The notes beneath the pieces were generated by a model, which did not search any database, was not told the origin of the DNA, and saw nothing but the letters and a program-made list of their open reading frames with translations. This document shows, piece after piece, positions 59,601 through 64,000 of a DNA stretch of 64,000 bases (position 1 is its first letter; every line of letters starts with the position of its first letter). The stretch is from NCBI GenBank assembly GCA_905250075.1, contig CAJNOP010000025.1, positions 1,612,318 to 1,676,317 on the forward strand, read 5' to 3'. This DNA comes from Rotaria sp. Silwood1. Taxonomy: Eukaryota; Rotifera; Eurotatoria; Philodinida; Philodinidae. The position numbers were made by a program, and so were the translations under genes.

Positions 59601-62600
59601 AATATATCTTTCAATAATTGAAGCACGAAATATTGCACAAATATCCAATAATAGTAATAAAAGACAACAAAAAACAAAACATTTGAAAGATTTTCAATTT
59701 TATATCCATTATTTTATTGTTTTTTTTTATTTAGATAATTTACCACGAAATCCATATTTTGTTTGTCGTGCATTTTGGAATGAAGAACCAATAACATCAG
59801 TTGTTTGTTGGGGTAGTTCATCACCAAGATTTAATTTCGAACAGGTTCGATATTTTATTTATAATTGATGAATTTTCTGACTATCGAAATCATATTATGT
59901 CTGATATATAGAATTTATCGTTAAAATGAAACAAAAATGTCTCTTGTTGTCACTTGAATAGGCGAAGAACATAAAAGAAAAATTCAATTTACTTAACAGA
60001 CAAAAAAAATAAGTCTCTAAATCGAATGATTATTAAATAAAAGAAGAAGCTTTGATGAAGGATTTACTGACTACACGGATATTCACGTTCGCTATAACAT
60101 TTAGACATCGATTCTGTCAATATATACTATTTTGTAGCCGTATTTCAATGAACATTAATGCCAATGTGTCAGTGAATTGAAATTAGACATCCTTACGTAT
60201 AATTTGATGAATGATGATTTTCAGGAAATGATTTATGTCAATACTTGCTAGAGTACTGTAATTCATGTATCGGGTATCTGTACTTGGTAGTAAGTCAGAG
60301 ATAAGATCGACACTCTAATACCTAACAGTTTGGAAAATGAAGTCAAATATAGTTCTGCTGCATACTTTGAACTGTCTAAAACCAGTAGACTTTTGCTACA
60401 ACTTCATCTAACATTTATTTGTTGGAACTTTTGGTTCATAGTGAGGTCTATTAGAATCAGAATGTTAAGTTCTATCGATTGAATAAATTCCAAATAAAAC
60501 AGCATTTAGAGCGTGTTTTACTAAGACTCCACAGAATATTTAATATCAACCACTGTAACCCCAAAAACCAAACTAAAATACATCTCATTTTGAAAATAGT
60601 ACGTTCGATACATATTTGTCGTATTCATTCATAGTATGAAAAATCATGAAAAAATTTAATACTTTTTTTTTTTATTTCTGAATTTATCATTCTAATTTTT
60701 ATTATTTTTAATTATAGAAAATTCCAATATTACTGAATAAATCTACATTAGAAAAAATGCATAACAATTTTATTGTTATTGAAATATGGGATAAAAAAAT
60801 ATCTAGTCCAGCTGATAAAATAATTGGTATTGTCAAAATATCATTAGAACAATTTTATGTATCATTTAAAGATAAACAAATTAGTCAAGTTTTTTTACGT
60901 GCACAATATCCAGTCATAAGTATTGATTCATGGTTACCTATCATTGATCCATTTACAAGTACAAATAAATCACATGGTGAAATTCAAGTTTTATTAGCCA
61001 TGGGTACATCTGATCAAATAGCAGCTATAAAAATTGCACATGCTAATAATAATTCATTATCTTCATCGACTAATAAAAAATCATCTACTGATGATCAAAC
61101 AACATTAATTGAACATTATTTTGAAGTATTAATCGAAAGTATAAATGGTTTACGTGCATTTGAATCAATGGTTTGGGGTGAAAGTGATTGTTTTATTCAA
61201 TATTTATTTCCTGTACAACAAGAACAACAATTAATAAATACTAATTCAATAAAACCATTTGAATTTCGTCCAATACGTACAGCAGCTACATTATGTACAT
61301 CAGATCCAACATTTCATGATAGTAATAAATTTCGTTATATACTTTCATCAACAGATGTTTTACATAAATATTTTTATGCTGGTAAAATGATTTAAACAAT
61401 AATTGAAATTTATCTTTTTCGTTTTTTTTTTTTTTATTAGCTTGTCAATCACCATCAACTATAGAAACTTGTATTCCATTTGAAGTTTGGTCACGTTTTT
61501 ATTATCCAAATATTCGTGACCAACTTTTAGCAAAAGTAAAAATTTTTAACTTTTCTTTTTTTTCAAAATTTTTTAAATAAAAAACGAAATTTTCTTATTA
61601 TTTATCTAGGGAAAATTACCAGCTGCAAAATTATGTAGTATGACAACAATGTTAAATACTGATACAGATAATAAATCAATTCAATCATTTCGTATACCTC
61701 TTGAAATCATTCGAGATGATTCAAAACATGAACAACATCGATATTCATCAGCAGCACCAACATATGGAGGAGATTTATTAGTCACTGTTACGTATAAAAG
61801 AAATTTTATCAAGGTAATATAAATTAAGTTTGAATAATTATAAATGACATTATATAGAACTATAAAGATCAATAGATTACTTCTGTTTGTGAAAATAAAA
61901 TCTAAAAAAGACATAGGTTTTATCATTTTCGATAATCTAGCTATGGTAAAAATTTGAATCCGCTTATACAGAGAAAAAGGATGTGTTTGAGCAGAAAGCA
62001 TCGAAATTCATCAAAATTTTGACAAAAAAATAAGAGCTTCTCTTTTGACAAGATATTTAGAGACGTTCAATTTAGACATCTCACTTGATAAAGTCGTATA
62101 TCGGAATCTAAAAGCGTGTTTTGTTTTCATCGAATGATTTTTAATAAATACCGATTGACTCCTATAGAAAATATTAATTTCTAATCGGAACAAAAGAATC
62201 GTTTCATGATATTGTTACATACGATACAAAATTTCACTTGCCTAAGAATTCTTCTCGGTAGATTTTCAGGAAAAAAAAAGTCATTTATTATTTTGAATAG
62301 TACTCGATTAAACTTAAATGAATTGATTTCTATTTCAGAAAAATGAACGACAAGCTCTTACTGATCGATTAGCCAATAAAAATTCTCAAATGTGTATTTC
62401 TATTGGTATTATTCGTGCTTGTGGATTAAAAGTAAATATTCTTTAAATTCTTCATCGTTATATATTTCGATTTGAATAGCATGCTACGTTATCTCAAGCT
62501 CGACATGATGCTCGTTTAAATTATCCATCACAGATTGGTGTTAATACTTATGCAAAATTATCATTATCATTTCTATCTGAATCGGTAAAAATATATATTT

Positions 62601-64000
62601 GAAATTCAAATTGAGATTTTGTTCAATCTTACATTCGTATTCGAATTCTTATTGATGAGTTCTAACAAAGTAATTATAATACAGATAATTCAATCATCAA
62701 TGGAGAGATTACATATATAGATTCGACCAGCAATGGTTCGTATACCTTCTAAACTGCTCTTGTCTATTGAACAGTTCATAACTTGATGAGTTCAAACTTA
62801 ATTGATTAATTGATGATTGCATTACCAAAACTGTCATTGCTTTAAAGAGCTTCTTAATAATGAATCTTAGTTTGGATGCTATCATTTTATAAATTTGTTG
62901 TTTGATTGTTTTTTTTTCTTTTCATTGTTTAAGGAATCTCGAACAACAAGAACAATAGCTCGAAGTTTTGTACCTGAATATAATCATTCAATTGATTTTC
63001 CAGTTCCACTTATATGGAATGATAATCGTAGTCATACAATATCTCTGGCTGAAATATTAGAACATGGAGAATTAAAAATAGATCTTTATCATCAAATGAG
63101 TTCAACAGATGATTCAAATCAACATATTGATAGACGATCATTAGATATTCATTTATGTTATTGTACTATTCCATTAAAAGATTTAATATCTCGACATACA
63201 GGTATATTAAAATAGATAAGTCAATAGAACTCGGTCAAATTTTCGACAAAAAAAAAAAAAAAAGATTGAACATTTTTGAAATACTCATAAAAGACGTAAT
63301 TCTACAGGAGATCATTTTGAAACAATTTAATTGAGAATTTGATATAACATAAATCATATTTCTGTAGAAGTTCGATTTCATTAGTTGTCGAAGTCTTTCA
63401 TATGAACATTTTTGATATACGAAAATAACTGTTTTTTTTTTTTCTTCGATTATAGGAATCAAAGGATGGTATCCATTAGCAAGTGCCAATCGTGTTGTTA
63501 CATCTGAAATAGCTTCTGATCCATCTGAACATTGTGTTGGTGGTTTGGAATTATCTATTCGTTTTGGTCAACAAGATGATCGTTGTCGTGTTATTGATTC
63601 TGCTAAAACACTTGGTTGGCTTGATGATAATTATATTGATGAAGAAAATTTTCTTGATGGTAAATATTAAAGAAAAAAAAAATAAACATTTTAAAATTGT
63701 AATTCTTTTATTTTAAGATCAAAAAGATCTTGGTTGTTTAATAACAATATCAATTGATCGTATTCAATTTCCAATTCAACTTGCAACTCGACCAGGAAAA
63801 GATCGTATTGATGATCGAACAAGTATTTTTGTGCAATATCGACTTTATGATAAAAGTAATTTGAAAAAAAAAAAAGAAAAATCTATTTTATATTCTTTTT
63901 TTTTTTTTTCTTAGTGCCAATTATAACGAAACGAAAAAAACCAATTGTTGATAGAAATAATGTTATATGTGAATTAAAATTTACAAAAGATCATTTATTT
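56611..64000 (+). CDS. C2CD3: C2CD3, centriolar C2-domain protein (5' part)
   Basis: Eighteen exons, 1,417 residues, continuing past the window: 56611-56653, 56908-57124, 57181-57284, 57351-57536, 57588-57688, 57742-58525, 58713-58878, 58971-59653, 59735-59844, 60718-61381, 61441-61535, 61610-61813, 62339-62431, 62480-62584, 62934-63201, 63456-63659, 63718-63855, 63915-64000. The N-terminal TSLPPLVEGPVY followed by VSWWGED matches C2CD3 almost exactly. Further C2CD3 signatures are QSLLEDLLYG, YFIEYQFPV, LKNWWRSLLIFKIY, WGESDCFIQYLFPV and PFEVWSRFYYPNIRDQ. It contains several C2 domains separated by Ser/Asn-rich linkers. C2CD3 sits at the distal end of centrioles and is needed for distal appendages and ciliogenesis. 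Intron 8 (59654-59734) is 81 bp with no stop, so it could be retained in frame. Introns 9 and 12 exceed 500 bp. Confidence 0.92.
58565..58707 (+). repeat. Dispersed repeat family 1, copy 3
   Basis: Core ACTAAAACAGTCTTCC, then AGTAGTTACATCGTG and AGTGTACTAATAGCTTTT. Matches copies at 23105 and 43038. It fills most of C2CD3 intron 6 and ends against the splice acceptor at 58711-58712, so it may supply the acceptor's pyrimidine tract. Confidence 0.65.

Noticed and set aside
1-64000. tRNA, rRNA, CRISPR arrays, retroelement reverse transcriptase
   Set aside because: No tRNA cloverleaf with a GGTTCRA box, no regular direct-repeat/spacer array, and no reverse-transcriptase or integrase motifs were found by eye on either strand.

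Overview
This is AT-rich animal DNA. Its genes are split by many short introns (about 45-80 bp), and a few introns of about 0.5-1.7 kb are full of decayed sequence. Four things point to a bdelloid rotifer: degraded copies of a LamG-like family that I recall as abundant in bdelloids; patches resembling the bdelloid telomere repeat TGTGGG; a bacterial-looking HAD hydrolase with an intron; and conserved animal cilium genes. The assignment rests on composition and family recognition, not on a database search.

Layout. 1-1.2 kb: 3' end of a DUF3883 (NO VEIN-like) gene. 1.26-5.67 kb: a DDX28-type DEAD-box helicase (+). 5.71-8.91 kb: ARMC9 (-), sharing a 305-bp divergent promoter with an unrecognised 383-residue gene (+, 9.22-12.14 kb). 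14.47-14.93 kb: a small coiled-coil ORF. 15-23.6 kb: gene-poor, with a broken LamG gene, telomere-like patches and small palindromes. 23.67-27.78 kb: a TIR-NACHT-HEAT immune-type receptor (+) whose C-terminal repeats are nearly identical 105-bp units interrupted by a 10-N assembly gap. 28.0-29.1 kb: a telomere-like repeat tract containing a hAT-like element that itself contains a second hAT-like element. 29.38-32.05 kb: a decaying multi-pass membrane gene (-) with a third related hAT-like element in its intron. 34.35-37.01 kb: a two-RRM plus coiled-coil protein (+). 42.04-47.08 kb: a P2X receptor (+). 49.3-51.3 kb: a lone putative exon and a decayed exon series. 51.81-52.61 kb: the HAD hydrolase (+). 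56.61-64.00 kb: C2CD3 (+), running off the window.

No operon-like logic is expected. ARMC9 and C2CD3 both act at the centriole/cilium base, and P2X and the TIR-NACHT protein are signalling receptors. The most notable items are the receptor's homogenised repeats, which vary in blocks of codons as in fungal NLRs, and the set of three CAGAGATG-ended hAT-like elements with 8-bp target duplications, two of them nested inside telomere-like DNA. Exon boundaries were read by eye from GT/AG sites and reading-frame continuity; every multi-exon model given as intact sums to a whole number of codons.
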